A stretch of 64,000 nucleotides of DNA from Ostreococcus mediterraneus (taxonomy: Eukaryota > Chlorophyta > Mamiellophyceae > Mamiellales > Bathycoccaceae), in NCBI GenBank assembly GCA_012295225.1, contig WMKK01000011.1:459672-523671 (forward strand). The letters are read 5' to 3'. The notes under the pieces are model-generated. The model did no database searches. It was not told the origin of the DNA and worked only from the letters and a program-made list of their open reading frames with translations. Of this stretch, positions 38,269 to 48,026 are shown in pieces. Position numbers and translations under genes: made by a program. How positions within the stretch are numbered: position 1 is the first letter of the stretch; each line of letters begins with the position of its first letter.

Positions 38269-39780
38269 TTAGTGCCACCACATCCATCGACTCGCGGGCG
38301 TGGCGCGGTGCGCTTGCGGCATGGCGCAGTGGTCGGCCCAGGCGCCGGCGAGCGGGGATAACGCGCCTATCGCGGTATGTACTGGAGATTCACACCACGT
38401 TTTCACCGCCTTTGAGAGTGAACTTAATAACGGAGTACCGGTGAGAATGCTTTCGAATGGGGATTTTAAGTAATCCAGTGGGGATTTCAACGTCCAATCC
38501 GCGGGATGGGCGTCGGCGAGGCTGAGCGCGGGTGGACGTTTGGCGGCGGCGGCGCGAGCCGCGGTGCTCTCGTCGTTGATGTCGTCGTTGATGTCGTCAT
38601 CATATAAGTGCTGCGCTTGATGATGAAGAAGTCGCCGAGCATCGGCATCGGCATCGGCGGCGTCGGCGGCGTCTCGCAGCCACGCGGGCGACGGCATCGA
38701 CGCCTCTGGCGCGTCAGTCGGCGCGACGGGCCAATCCCAGTATGGATCTCGTCCGTCCGCGGCGTCAGCAAACAGTCGCGATACGTCTTCGAGACGGTTC
38801 AGAAATGGACTCAACGGTACCGTCATCGCCAGAGATTTCTCCGCGGCAAGGAGTGCCTTTTCTCGTCGGCGTTGGTCGCGGTCGATGCGCCGCATGCGCT
38901 CCATGTTGCGCTCGAATTCGCGTTGCGACGCGGCAAACTTTTTACGACGCTCGGCATCATCTTTGCGCTGCTTATACGACCTCGATGCGGGCGGCATTGT
39001 CTTGGTCGCGCTCGACTTTGTCGTCGTACGCACGCTATCGGGAGTACCAGCAGCCGTCTTCTTTGCCCGCTTTTCGCGTCGAATGTCGGGCGTCGTCACT
39101 ACGGGCGCCAACATCGCTGCGCGACTCGCCTTGCGTTTCGTCGCCGACGATGGAAACTTTCGCTGCTTGGCAGATGATGGCGTACCATTATGAATGTCGT
39201 CCTCATCGTCATCCTCGTCGTCAGATTCTTCCTTACCATACGCCGCCACCTTACGTTTCCCTCGAGCCGGATGCGCGCGCTTGGTCTCCTTCATCATTCG
39301 TCTCTTCGCGTCCTCGCTCGCGTCGCTCGTCTCCGTCGTCGTCATCCCAGTACTCACACTCGCCGACGTCGTCCCACGATTCACACTCAACCCTTGATGT
39401 TCACGTTCTCGTCCTCGCATCATCGCCGTATTGGTATTGGTATTCGTATTGGTATTCGTCGACCGCGCCCGCCCAACCGTCGTCGTCTGCGCTACGCTAC
39501 GCGACGACATCATCATCATCATCGGTTTCTCATGCGTATGTTCCTTCTCATACGTCACCTCTCGTATCATTCCACACATCGATGTCTCCACTTTCTTCCT
39601 CGCTGGGCAATCAATCGTGGTGCAGCGATAATACGACCGCGGGTGCGCCGCCCCCTTGATGGATTTTTGCCCATACTTGCGCCAGCGATAGCCATCGCCG
39701 TGGGACGACGACGACGCGTGTGGTGGTGGTGCTGGTGGTGTGGCGACCGCGCGACCACCGTCGAGCGAGGACGAGGACAT
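38269..39780 (-). CDS. WRKY-domain transcription factor (503 aa)
   Basis: The WRKY domain lies near the N-terminus: [12 protein letters not shown] with WRKYGQK at 33-39. The zinc ligands are C53, C58, H81 and H83 (C-x4-C-x22-H-x-H). The DNA contact is the W-box in land plants. After it come an acidic run ([10 protein letters not shown]), several basic clusters and a charged helix (about 310-370, [20 protein letters not shown]) that may be a coiled coil or bZIP-like dimer helix. The C-terminal 150 residues are Asp/Ala-rich. A single WRKY domain at the N-terminus is common in algae. The start is the ATG at 39780; the frame upstream to 39966 is Arg-rich and unlikely to be coding. Confidence 0.9.
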   Translation of the reverse strand: MSSSSLDGGRAVATPPAPPPHASSSSHGDGYRWRKYGQKSIKGAAHPRSYYRCTTIDCPARKKVETSMCGMIREVTYEKEHTHEKPMMMMMSSRSVAQTTTVGRARSTNTNTNTNTNTAMMRGREREHQGLSVNRGTTSASVSTGMTTTETSDASEDAKRRMMKETKRAHPARGKRKVAAYGKEESDDEDDDEDDIHNGTPSSAKQRKFPSSATKRKASRAAMLAPVVTTPDIRREKRAKKTAAGTPDSVRTTTKSSATKTMPPASRSYKQRKDDAERRKKFAASQREFERNMERMRRIDRDQRRREKALLAAEKSLAMTVPLSPFLNRLEDVSRLFADAADGRDPYWDWPVAPTDAPEASMPSPAWLRDAADAADADADARRLLHHQAQHLYDDDINDDINDESTAARAAAAKRPPALSLADAHPADWTLKSPLDYLKSPFESILTGTPLLSSLSKAVKTWCESPVHTAIGALSPLAGAWADHCAMPQAHRATPASRWMWWH

Positions 39781-40706
39781 GAATAATAATAATAAAAAAA
39801 ATCTCCTTCTTGTCTTCCCTGTCTCGCCGTGCGACGCGGATCGCGCACAACGGCGCGTCGTCGGATGCGCGTTCACGCGCGCGCGCGATCCCGGGCGACG
39901 ATGACGGTGGCGCGCGTCGCGATCGCGTGGACGTTCGAAGCGAGAAATAATCCACGTGCGCGTCAAATACCCCCGCGATCACGCGTGTGCACGTAACACC
40001 GCGTCGTCGTCGTCGTCGTCTGAACGCAAAGCAATCCCACGCTCGACGACGATCGCCGCGAAATGCCGCGCGCGCGCGCGTCGATGGAATAATCACCAAC
40101 GAAACGTCGCCGTCGACGGATCAGGACTCGCCCGCGGCGTATCTCTCGCGAGATACGACGCGATGCAAAACTCACCCCGCGTTGCCTCCGCGCGTCCGAG
40201 AGATATTTCCCGCGCGACGACGGCGACGGCGACGAGACGCGACGACGACGGCGGCGGCGTTGACCCACGCCGGCGGTCCGAGAAGGCGAACCGGCGTTTC
40301 GTGTGCGACGCCACCAGACGCATCGCATCGTCCGTTCGTCCGTTCGTCCGTTCGCAGCACGTCGTGGCGCGAGGTCACGCGCTCGACGGCCTTCGTCGAG
40401 CTCGCCCTCCGCTAACCACCGCCGTTCGGCTTCAAAATCCACATCGACGCCTGTGATGTCGGGCGTCCTTGACATCTTCCGCGCCGTCCGAACGCTTCGG
40501 CGCCGCGTTTTCCGGGGCCCACACGCGTGGCGCCTTTTTTTTTCGCTTCATCGGCGACGATCGCACCGCCGTCGTGCGGCCCGTGGGCGCGCGCGCACCA
40601 CTCCGCTGGACACGACCTGTGACTCGTTGAATGAATAAAACGTCTCGCGTGCACTACGGCGCGCGCGCACGCCTCCGGGCGCGGGTATACCGTCGCGGTG
40701 CGTCGT

Positions 40707-40742
40707 CGACGTGAATGTCTGAATGACTAGTCTTTCACGTCG
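40707..40742. repeat. Perfect 9-bp inverted repeat (hairpin candidate)
   Basis: The arms CGACGTGAA (40707-40715) and TTCACGTCG (40734-40742) are exact reverse complements around an 18-base loop. It lies just upstream of the tandem fold-back repeat. Confidence 0.75.
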
Positions 40743-40763
40743 CCGACGCCCAACCGGCGCGCG

Positions 40764-40930
40764 AACAAGACTATCCTTGAAGACATTTTCGTCTCTGCGT
40801 CTGCATGGGTAGTCTCGTTTTGAACTCGTGAAATGGTCTTCAAAAACAAGACTATCCTTGAAGACATTTTCGTCTGCATGGGTAGTCTCGTTTTGAACTC
40901 GTGAAATGGTCTTACAAAACAAGACTACCC
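40764..40930. repeat. Tandem fold-back repeat, two and a bit units
   Basis: Unit 1 is 40764-40844 (81 bp), unit 2 is 40845-40917 (73 bp), and a third starts at 40918 and stops after about 13 bp. The two full units are almost identical apart from an 8-bp insertion (TCTGCGTC) in unit 1. Each unit folds on itself: GAAGACATTTTC near the start pairs imperfectly with GAAATGGTCTTC near the end. GGGTAGTCTCGTTTTG in one unit pairs with the CAAAACAAGACTACCC that opens the partial third unit. It is less GC-rich than its surroundings and does not lie in a gene. Confidence 0.85.
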
Positions 40931-40966
40931 AATAAGACTGACCCAAATCGCACACGACGAGGTCTC

Positions 40967-40974
40967 TAGGGTTT
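40967..40974 (-). promoter_or_regulatory. Telo-box upstream of eL38
   Basis: TAGGGTTT on the plus strand (AAACCCTA on the minus strand) lies about 185 bp before the eL38 start codon and continues as TAGGGTTTAGG. Telo-boxes are frequent in land-plant ribosomal protein promoters. Confidence 0.45.
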
Positions 40975-41157
40975 AGGATTGTATCGAGCACCGCACACGA
41001 ATGTGATGGACACCGATGATGTGGTGGGTACACTACGCACGGTCGCGCGCGTCGAGGTGATGAAAAGCGACACGACGTCGCGGTCCGTCTCGTCTCGTCG
41101 CGCGCGTCGCGTGCGTCGGACGATCCGTCTCTTTGTGACGCACGCGACAGGGTCACC

Positions 41158-41781
41158 ATGGTACGTTGTGTGCGTGTGCGCGCGCGCGCGGTGTGTGTGT
41201 GTGTGTGAATATGCGGATGTGCACGCGCGCGTGGTCCGTGCGATCGCGCGACGTCGACGAAAAGGGTGGACGACGACGGAGGATGACGGATGATGGTGTT
41301 TAGGGCTTGCGATGGATCCCACGTAACACGACGGAGATGGTGGCTGTCGCCGGCGATGAGGATGCGTGTGTGTGTGTTTTAACGCGCGTATGGATGCGTT
41401 GTGTGTGTTTGTGTGTGCGCGTGGTGCGGGCGCACGGGTGGATGGGTCGCGTGGCGCGGTATTTGCCGTGGTTGTGAGCGCCGACTCGATCTTGGGTTAG
41501 GGTCACAACCGCGGCGTTTGACGACGAGAGAGCGCGTACTGACGATGATGTGTGTGTGTTTTACGACAATGCAGCCGAAGCAAATTATGGAAATTAAGGA
41601 TTTCTTGCTCACTGCGCGCAGAAAGGATGCGAAGAGCGTGAGAATCAAGAAGACCGCGGGGGTGACCAAGTTCAAGGTGCGCTGCTCCAAGTACTTGTAC
41701 ACGTTGCGCGTGGCGGATGGCGACAAGGCGGCGAAGCTCAAGCAATCCTTGCCCCCGGGTCTCCAAGTTATCGACATCTAA
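41158..41781 (+). CDS. RPL38: Cytosolic ribosomal protein eL38, start codon alone in first coding exon (69 aa)
   Basis: The first coding exon is only the ATG at 41158-41160, directly followed by the donor GTACGT. The 414 nt intron ends at TGCAG (41574) and the second exon is 41575-41781. The joined protein begins [19 protein letters not shown] and ends [11 protein letters not shown], matching eL38 over its full length, with [13 protein letters not shown] in the middle. Reading from the unspliced ATG at 41569 would instead add Gln and give MQPKQI. The intron is TG/CG-rich. The gene converges with NME7 (114 bp). It is part of the 60S subunit. Confidence 0.93.
41167..41207. repeat. Alternating purine-pyrimidine tract (Z-DNA candidate) in eL38 intron
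   Basis: A run of TG and CG dinucleotides continues for about 24 bases and is followed, after one phase break, by a (GT)n run. It begins 7 bases into the eL38 intron. Such tracts are prone to left-handed DNA and to length change. Confidence 0.7.
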
Positions 41782-41895
41782 ACGTTCGTTCTAGTAGACT
41801 TTGATTGAGAGGGTGGGTGTGAAGATGTTCGTGCGAGCGAACGCGTAAACTTTTAGCTTTGAAGATGTTGTAATGACTCGAGTGAAGATTACAAC

Positions 41896-43097
41896 TTAAA
41901 AAATCCGCTGTGGTTGCTGCTGCGCCTCGTGGGTCTTAAAATCTCCTAAATGAAAGAAGAAATCAACCTCGAGCGGTCCGTCTCTTGGCAAGTCTGTGAC
42001 GTGGACGGCGTTGCGCTGCTTGTCTAGGCCAAAGCGCGCCCGCAAGCTTTCGGGGCGCAAGACGCGCGCGATTTCGGGATCGCGCGGACCTGCGATCTCG
42101 CGTAAATCATCCACCAGTTTATCTACATTTTCACTCCTTGAGACCTGTAATGCCACGCACATCCCGCTCGAAAGCTCTTCAACCATGAGCGCGACATCGC
42201 TCTTCGGTAACGCGTCGACGTATACAGAGTAAAAGGACTCGGCGTGCGCGCGCGTATTCATCGCCATTGAACGTACGTTGACGAGCTCGAAACCCTTCTT
42301 TTCGACTAAATAATCAATAATCACCCCAAGATTACCCACACCGCTCGGTAACACGAGACACAACGCCGAGTTCGCCGACGACGCTCGGGCGCGACTCCCA
42401 GTTGCTGAAATCTCGCTTAACGCGCGCGCATGCAATTCATCCATCGATCGCACGACATCAGCTGTGCTTGGTAATATGCGATCAAGAGTTGCATTGGCAT
42501 CTTTCCCCATCGCGCGTATCGCACACGACGTGCCCGATACCAAATCTCGCGCGTGTTGAGGCAACGCCGTCGACAGCTCTTCGACACGCGTCGCATCAAA
42601 GGTCACCGTCGTGACGTCAGTCATCGTCATCCCTTCCGCTTGCATCGCCGCTATAACTCTACCGACGCGCTGCAAATCACGAGATTTCACCAACACAAAT
42701 GCCTCCTCTCGTTTTTCCGCCATATACTTTGCCGTGGCGTCATCCGCGTACGCGGTCAACAATAGCCGCCTCGAATACACCGTCACCGTGTTCCCGACAA
42801 AAAGCTCCTCCAGCGCTATGGGCTTTTGCGGCGCGCATTTCTTCAGAAATATCTTCTTACGCTTGTCATCAATCTACTCTAACGCGACGCGCATCGGTGG
42901 CATAAAACAATTCGTCAGTCGTTCAACACGCCCAGCGGTGCGCGCGACAGTCAACGCGCATTCAAACGCACGTCGCGACTTTATGCGCCACGCACCAGTT
43001 CAACGTCGCCGTCATCGACGTAATAGTGTAGAGTAAATGTATACGTGTAGTCGTGCGCCGGGTCGAGCCAATCGGCGGTGTACGCCAGGCGCGTCAT
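41896..43097 (-). CDS. NME7: NME7-like nucleoside diphosphate kinase with DM10 domain, two exons (359 aa)
   Basis: Exon 1 is 43097-42996 and exon 2 is 42873-41896. The 122 nt intron runs from GTGCGT to TAG, phase 0. The joined start reads TADWLDPAHDYTY, then VELIDDKRKKIFLKK, then LEELFVGNTVTVYSRRL. This is the DM10 domain of NME7 (human: AEWYDPN..., FLKR, LFIGNKVNVFSRQL). Two NDPK domains follow. Domain A has lost the catalytic NxxH(G) histidine motif and the KPDA motif. Domain B keeps RNAVHVTDLPRDGPLEV with its histidine. The length is close to human NME7 (376 aa). In animals NME7 belongs to gamma-tubulin ring complexes and axonemes. Confidence 0.92.
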
Positions 43098-43177
43098 GCG
43101 TGAAACAGTGAGGACAATGGTGAGGCGGTGGTCAACCAAAACGGAGTCGCGGTGGCAGGAAAAGGTTGACGTGAGTA

Positions 43178-44623
43178 TCATTGCAAAATGTCTAGGAAAC
43201 GCAAAAATGCAGCGGCGTTTTGTTTTTGAGCTATTCGATAACGCACAGCGAGAGACATTCGCGGGGATAAGGAATCACTAGCACTCGATGACAACAACGC
43301 TTGGTCGTCGTCGACGGTGGTGGCGCTTTGGCCGGATTGCCGAGCGTACGCGTCGACGGCGTCTCGCATGGCTTGAATGACGGATGGATCGGTCGGTGGT
43401 GGCGCCGGAGCGTCTGTGCCTGGTGGAGGACCACGAGCAGCCATCATCAACATGTTTGATGCGGCCCAGGCGGCTTTGGCGTCGCCCTGGGCCTCGAGCG
43501 CTCGCATCGCCTCGAGCACGCGGTCGCCCGAGACGCGTCTCGCGCCGGGGGCGATGAATTCCATCGGCAATCGCTCGTTGCGGTTGTTGTCGTCAATGAA
43601 TCCATAGTGAAGCATCAATAACGCGTTATTCATGCGGTCACCGTAAGAAATGAACACTTCCGTGCCCTTCACGGGCGTTGGGCCTTCAGCCGCTTGCTCG
43701 TTCCACGTGAGCTCAAAGCTCGCGCCGTCTTCGCTCACGCCGTATTTCGCTGTCGACTCTACGCGATGATTGGCTAAATCAATCGTCGGCGCTAAGAACG
43801 CACATTCAGTATCACCAATTTTACCACTAATTGCACGCGTGTGCACCCACGAGCGGCACCATTCAATCTTTCGAGCGTCGATCGAAGACAACTCTCGAGC
43901 GACGTCTGGATGCGCCGCCATCGCCGCCGCCCACGTGGCTTCGTACCCCGCCCGCGAACGCTCCGCCATCACACGAATTTGCCCATCCTGCAGCGCATCT
44001 AATTCTTCCTCATTCGCTAAATACATCGAGTCAAACTCGCTAGGCACGATGTCTTCACCATACTCTCGCCACGCGTCTACGTTTGCCGTGGCCCACGCCA
44101 CGCCCGCCGTCAGCCGCACATCCTTGGCGAACGGCGCGCGCATCATAAAATCCAACACACAACCCGGCACACGCGCGGAGAAATTCTCAACCCAACCTTG
44201 AAGATAAATATCCCTAATATCTTTCTCATCACTCTCCGGAATCTCCCCCCCTACCGCCGCCGGAACGCACATCGCGCGCGCGAGCGGCAGCCTCGCCAAC
44301 GTCGCCCCAGTCCCGGTGACAAACAACCCCCTCCCAAACGCCCCTTCGCCGCACTCCGCGTGCACGAGCAGCGTCTCCGGCATCAATTTCGCTATTTCAC
44401 GCTCAACGCCGATCGCACGCGCGCATCCTCCACCCCGCGTCGTCGTCGTCGTCGTCATCGATGGGCCCCACGCCTCGGTGCAGAAGGCGTCCCGACCCTT
44501 CTCGGCGCTCCAGCGCGTGCGCGCCCGCGCCGCGTGGTGGCGTCGCCCCGCATCGCATCCGCGACGCCGTGACGGTGACGGAATCGCCGCGCCCTGGTGC
44601 GTCGTCGTCGTCATCATCATCAT
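43178..44623 (-). CDS. SET-domain protein methyltransferase, Rubisco-LSMT/SETD3-like (481 aa)
   Basis: Split-SET features of the LSMT/SETD family can be read: a start like ECGEGAFGRGLFVT (GRG motif), WVHTRAIS, then APTIDLANHR (NH motif) and EVFISYGDRMNNALLMLHYG (the catalytic Tyr region). The C-terminal substrate-binding region is Ala-rich and poorly conserved. The N-terminal 90 residues are Met/Thr/Arg-rich and might be a plastid or mitochondrial presequence. The frame beyond 44623 opens with TTG, so the first of four consecutive ATGs is used. The target protein is unknown; relatives methylate Rubisco, aldolase, actin or ribosomal proteins. Confidence 0.82.
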   Translation of the reverse strand: MMMMTTTTHQGAAIPSPSRRRGCDAGRRHHAARARTRWSAEKGRDAFCTEAWGPSMTTTTTTRGGGCARAIGVEREIAKLMPETLLVHAECGEGAFGRGLFVTGTGATLARLPLARAMCVPAAVGGEIPESDEKDIRDIYLQGWVENFSARVPGCVLDFMMRAPFAKDVRLTAGVAWATANVDAWREYGEDIVPSEFDSMYLANEEELDALQDGQIRVMAERSRAGYEATWAAAMAAHPDVARELSSIDARKIEWCRSWVHTRAISGKIGDTECAFLAPTIDLANHRVESTAKYGVSEDGASFELTWNEQAAEGPTPVKGTEVFISYGDRMNNALLMLHYGFIDDNNRNERLPMEFIAPGARRVSGDRVLEAMRALEAQGDAKAAWAASNMLMMAARGPPPGTDAPAPPPTDPSVIQAMRDAVDAYARQSGQSATTVDDDQALLSSSASDSLSPRMSLAVRYRIAQKQNAAAFLRFLDILQ

Positions 44624-45203
44624 CGTCGTCCTCGTCGTCGTCCCCACGCGCGCGGCAATGGCCCCAATGGATGGCGCGAAACACCCGGTCGCCGACCGCA
44701 CCCCCCATGTTCGCGCACCAGCGCGCGCGTGTGTGCGTGTCAACTATTATAGCCTCTATCACGGCTAGTATAGTGCACGTACGATCCACAACAACCGGGT
44801 GTGTGCGGTACATAGCACGCGATCTGGCGATAGGGACCCGATCGCGGAGATCACTTCCGGGTGTGGTGCACGATGACGTGGATGCTCAGATGCTCCACAG
44901 AGTGGGGAATATTGTGTACGTGTATAGGGGTATGGTATATTATTATATGGGATAGACCACCCCAGCGGGGGTAGGTAGGGTACAGGTGTGGGTGGTGTAT
45001 GGGTCTATGTCTCTGTTTACTATGGCATGGGCGTCCACGCGCGGCGAGGCCCCCTCAGAGGGTGACGATTGACGTGCCAGGCTGTGGGGTGTCCGCGAAC
45101 ACAACACGTGATGTGATTGATGATGATGATTACAAAACTGGTGGTATATAGCGTATATAGCGTACATGGATGGGTGCGCGATTCGCGCGCGCGTGACGTA
45201 GAG
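44624..45203. other. 580 bp intergenic region with AT-rich, hairpin-prone core
   Basis: No coding frame is supported. The core (44900-45000) has AT-rich text with TATATTATTATATG. Inverted pairs include ATAGACC (44952-44958) with GGTCTAT (45002-45008), and a tight CCCCAGCGGGG hairpin. Near 45146 there is a short tandem TATAGCGTATATAGCG. It lies between the 5' end of the SET gene and the 3' end of TANGO2, both on the minus strand. Confidence 0.5.
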
Positions 45204-46340
45204 TTATGCGGCGGCGTGGTGCGCGTGGGACCGATCGCGGTCGATGGATTTCGGGCGCCTGATTTCGGGCACGCGAAAGACGAGGGCGCGCACGCGCGCG
45301 CCGGCGCGGGGGTCGCTCGAGGATGAACTCGGGGAATCGCGTCCGGTGTTGATGGACGTGCCGTTCATGCCGCTCGCGTGCGCGGCGTGTAAAAAGTCCC
45401 AGTTTGCTTCGCGCCAGGACGCGCGACCGTCGCGCGCGAGGACGACGACGGCGGAGGAGCGCGTGACGACGTCGGGCGCGCCCGGGATTTCACCCGCGCG
45501 TACAAAGGCGCTCTTGGCGCGCTTTGGGTGGCATTCCACGGTGTGATACTGTGCCGAGCGTTGTGCGGGGGTGCGACGATGAATATCGCCGCTGCTGCTG
45601 ACGTCATCGTCAAATAGAGGCGCGTGCAAGACGTCGCGTAAAATAGCCTCCTCGAGCGCTTGAAAATTGGCGTGCCCGAGCGTCGGCGCGGCGGCTCTTC
45701 GCTCGGCGAGTATTTTCTCCATCGCCGCCTTGCCATTGTCAACCTTAACCCAACCAGGTGAATCAAGCGTATCATTTGCCAATCCATACACTTTACCCGG
45801 TGCTAACTGCATCGGACCCACGTGATTGGCCTCGCCTCGATTGCCGACGTAATACGCCGCGCCTCGACTGTCGCCCAGAATCAAATTAAACGCGTCGTAT
45901 GAAAATCGTCTCTCGAACACCTCTTTCGCGTACGTCTCAATGCACTCACACTCCGCGCGCAAATAATCCGTCACTAATTCCCCACGTGTACGATATTTCA
46001 ACGACGCACACGCATCATCATCATCGTCGTCCTCGCCCTCGACGTCCATCCTCGACGTCCCTCCAGCGCAGTCGCGCGCGTAATCATCATCATCATCATC
46101 GTGCTCACGTTCACGCGCACCATCGCCGTGACCAATCACGCGCGCATTCGTAAGCAACGCAAACGCGCCTGTATTTTTATTCACCCCCAACCACGTCCCA
46201 CCGCCCTCGCAGTCCTTCCCGGCGATGATGTCCTCGCCCGCGAACGCGTGCACCGCGAGCGTCTCCCGCGCCAGTCGTTCGTCGCGATTGAATGCGACGA
46301 CGACGTGTGTGTCGTCGATGGCGATGAATGCCACGCACAT
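45204..46340 (-). CDS. TANGO2: TANGO2-like NRDE-family protein (378 aa)
   Basis: The start MCVAFIAIDD runs into VVVAFNRDERL, with the family's NRDE motif at residues 18-21. GKDCEGGGTWLGVNKNTGAFALLTN follows as separate short motifs typical of TANGO2. The N-terminal Cys2 is conserved in the family and could act as an Ntn-type residue. An acidic insert (about 75-110, with DDDDDY and EDDDDDD) is extra. The C-terminal end RVPEIRRPKS is basic. TANGO2 is linked to haem handling and to Golgi/ER and mitochondrial homeostasis in animals; its role in algae is unknown. The start is the ATG at 46340. Confidence 0.85.
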   Translation of the reverse strand: MCVAFIAIDDTHVVVAFNRDERLARETLAVHAFAGEDIIAGKDCEGGGTWLGVNKNTGAFALLTNARVIGHGDGAREREHDDDDDDYARDCAGGTSRMDVEGEDDDDDDACASLKYRTRGELVTDYLRAECECIETYAKEVFERRFSYDAFNLILGDSRGAAYYVGNRGEANHVGPMQLAPGKVYGLANDTLDSPGWVKVDNGKAAMEKILAERRAAAPTLGHANFQALEEAILRDVLHAPLFDDDVSSSGDIHRRTPAQRSAQYHTVECHPKRAKSAFVRAGEIPGAPDVVTRSSAVVVLARDGRASWREANWDFLHAAHASGMNGTSINTGRDSPSSSSSDPRAGARVRALVFRVPEIRRPKSIDRDRSHAHHAAA

Positions 46341-46619
46341 GACGGCTATGTACGTACTCGTTCACAGTCGTATGACACGATTCGCGGCGTCGATGTGTGG
46401 CGACGACCGCCACTTGGCGCGTTGGAGGCTTGACCATTAAAAAGTGCCCAGCCACGACAGGGTGCCACTTTGCGGCAAAAATATCTTTCCGCGCCAGCCG
46501 GGCGGGACCCCGATCGGGACGCGTGCGACGTCGTTGATGTGCTGGGAGGACGTGATGGATACTGTGTAATCAATCAATAATAAATGAATGTACTATGCAT
46601 GGTTGATGCGTGCGTGGGT

Positions 46620-48026
46620 CTAGACATCGGCGAATTGGTGCTCGAGGGCGTCGCGGTTGAGTTCGACGACCACCTTGGCCAAGGCTTCGTCTTCGCGCAA
46701 GGCGAGACGAGCGGCGAGCACGGGGTCGCCGGCGACCCAGGCAAAGTCTGGGGATTGCGTTGCGACTGTGGTGTTCGTGTCTGAGATTTCTACGATCGTT
46801 GAGGTCAAGCGGGCGGTGGCTTTCCATTGTTGAAACGCGGCGAGCGTGCGCAAGGCGTCGGCGCGGTAGCCGCCGTGGTAGAGCAACACGCCCATGTCTC
46901 GAGCTTCGTAGCCAACGCCACCGTCGAGTTCGGCGAGACGTTCGGTGACGAGGGTGGCCATTTTTAAATCACCGAACGGTCGTCCGGTGGGCTGGATGAT
47001 GCCCACGACGCCTGCGGCGGTATTCATGCGGTCATCCTTGCCGTACGCCGCGGATTCCACCGCCAATAAAAATCCGCTGTCGCGCGAGTCGTCCCATTCC
47101 CAGGGCCAAAACGCGCGCTTGAGCGCCATGAGTTGCTGACGTACAACCATGTCAGACGTACACACGACTGAACCTTCAGGGACGGCGTCTCCAGCCTTGA
47201 TGCCCCACGGACGACGCGGTGTGGGATCGGCGCCGCGCCGCACGCGAAGGAGCACCGAGACGTCGCCGCACGCGAGCCCGCCTTTAGCTTTCAATCGCTC
47301 GAGGAAACCAATGTAAATCGCGGCAAGCGTGGCGGGAATGCCTACTTTTTGCGCTATGACGTTGTGAAAATACGTTCTGTATGGAGAAAACGCCTCACGC
47401 CATCCCGTCGGCGGGCGGTATTGTTGCTCTTCAAACAAGTACCGTTCCACGGCGGCGATGACTTTATCGCCGTCGAGCTTGTCCTCTTCGCTCATGTATG
47501 ACATGTCACGTTGCATGAATTCATTCACCAACTTATCCATACGCTTAATGTACGCCTCACGAGGCAAGCACACCGACGTTCGACTCTCGTACGCATCATC
47601 TTCGACGCATATATGTAACGAAGCCGCGACGACATCCGCCCCCGCGCCCTTGGCGTACTCGCGCACCAATCCAACTCTCGCCTCTCTGGCGAATGGTTCC
47701 CACGTCTCTTGCGGCGCTTGCGGCTTACCAAACTCATACTGCATCCCTGCACCAGCTCTTAACGTCTCCGCCTCCTTCTCTGCGTACTTGGACACCTCAT
47801 CCCCCGTACGTTTCCCTTTACGTCCTAAAAACTTGTCCTCCTCCTCGGCGTCCGCGTCCGCGTCCGCGCCCGCCGCGGCTTTCACAACCCTGAACCCACC
47901 ACCGCGTCTCGCCCTCATCGCCGCCGCCGCCGCCGCCACCACCACCGACGACGGCGACGACGGTCTCCCCTGACGTCTCGTCCCCATCGTCATCGACGAC
48001 ATCGACGTCGTCGTCGTCGTCATCAT
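46620..48026 (-). CDS. SirB1/transglutaminase-like family protein, probably plastid (468 aa)
   Basis: The central part resembles the SirB1 N-terminal (transglutaminase-like core 2) family as found in plants: AVERYLFEEQQYRPP, YRTYFHNVIAQKVGIPATLA and YIGFLERLKAKG. A C-terminal region with GVLLYHGGYRADAL and LAAFQQWK looks like TPR-type helices, again common in this family. A Met/Thr and Ala-rich N-terminus (about 1-50) suggests a transit peptide. The frame to 48053 opens with TTG; the ATG at 48026 is used. Biochemical function is unknown and catalytic residues could not be placed with certainty. Confidence 0.72.
   Translation of the reverse strand: MMTTTTTSMSSMTMGTRRQGRPSSPSSVVVAAAAAAMRARRGGGFRVVKAAAGADADADAEEEDKFLGRKGKRTGDEVSKYAEKEAETLRAGAGMQYEFGKPQAPQETWEPFAREARVGLVREYAKGAGADVVAASLHICVEDDAYESRTSVCLPREAYIKRMDKLVNEFMQRDMSYMSEEDKLDGDKVIAAVERYLFEEQQYRPPTGWREAFSPYRTYFHNVIAQKVGIPATLAAIYIGFLERLKAKGGLACGDVSVLLRVRRGADPTPRRPWGIKAGDAVPEGSVVCTSDMVVRQQLMALKRAFWPWEWDDSRDSGFLLAVESAAYGKDDRMNTAAGVVGIIQPTGRPFGDLKMATLVTERLAELDGGVGYEARDMGVLLYHGGYRADALRTLAAFQQWKATARLTSTIVEISDTNTTVATQSPDFAWVAGDPVLAARLALREDEALAKVVVELNRDALEHQFADV

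Larger units (their letters stand above)
39781..41157. other. 1.4 kb intergenic region, WRKY / eL38
   Basis: This divergent space contains no gene I can support. It includes an AAT-rich run just upstream of the WRKY ATG (39782-39800), CGT triplets near 40003-40020, the fold-back repeats at 40707-40930 and a telo-box near 40967. A minus-strand frame from 40475 (MSRTPDITGVDVDFEAERRW...) is not recognisable and degrades into Arg-rich text. Confidence 0.5.

Noticed and set aside
39963-40475. Minus-strand 170 aa frame upstream of WRKY
   Set aside because: It begins with plausible text but soon becomes Arg-rich repeat translation; no known domain, no clear splice partner.
40764-40930. CRISPR-like array
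   Set aside because: There are only two full units, contiguous without spacers, in a eukaryotic nuclear context.
40548-41159. Minus-strand 203 aa frame with repeated ENVFKDSLV text
   Set aside because: The protein repeat simply reflects the DNA fold-back tandem repeat; the rest is Arg-rich and unlike a protein.
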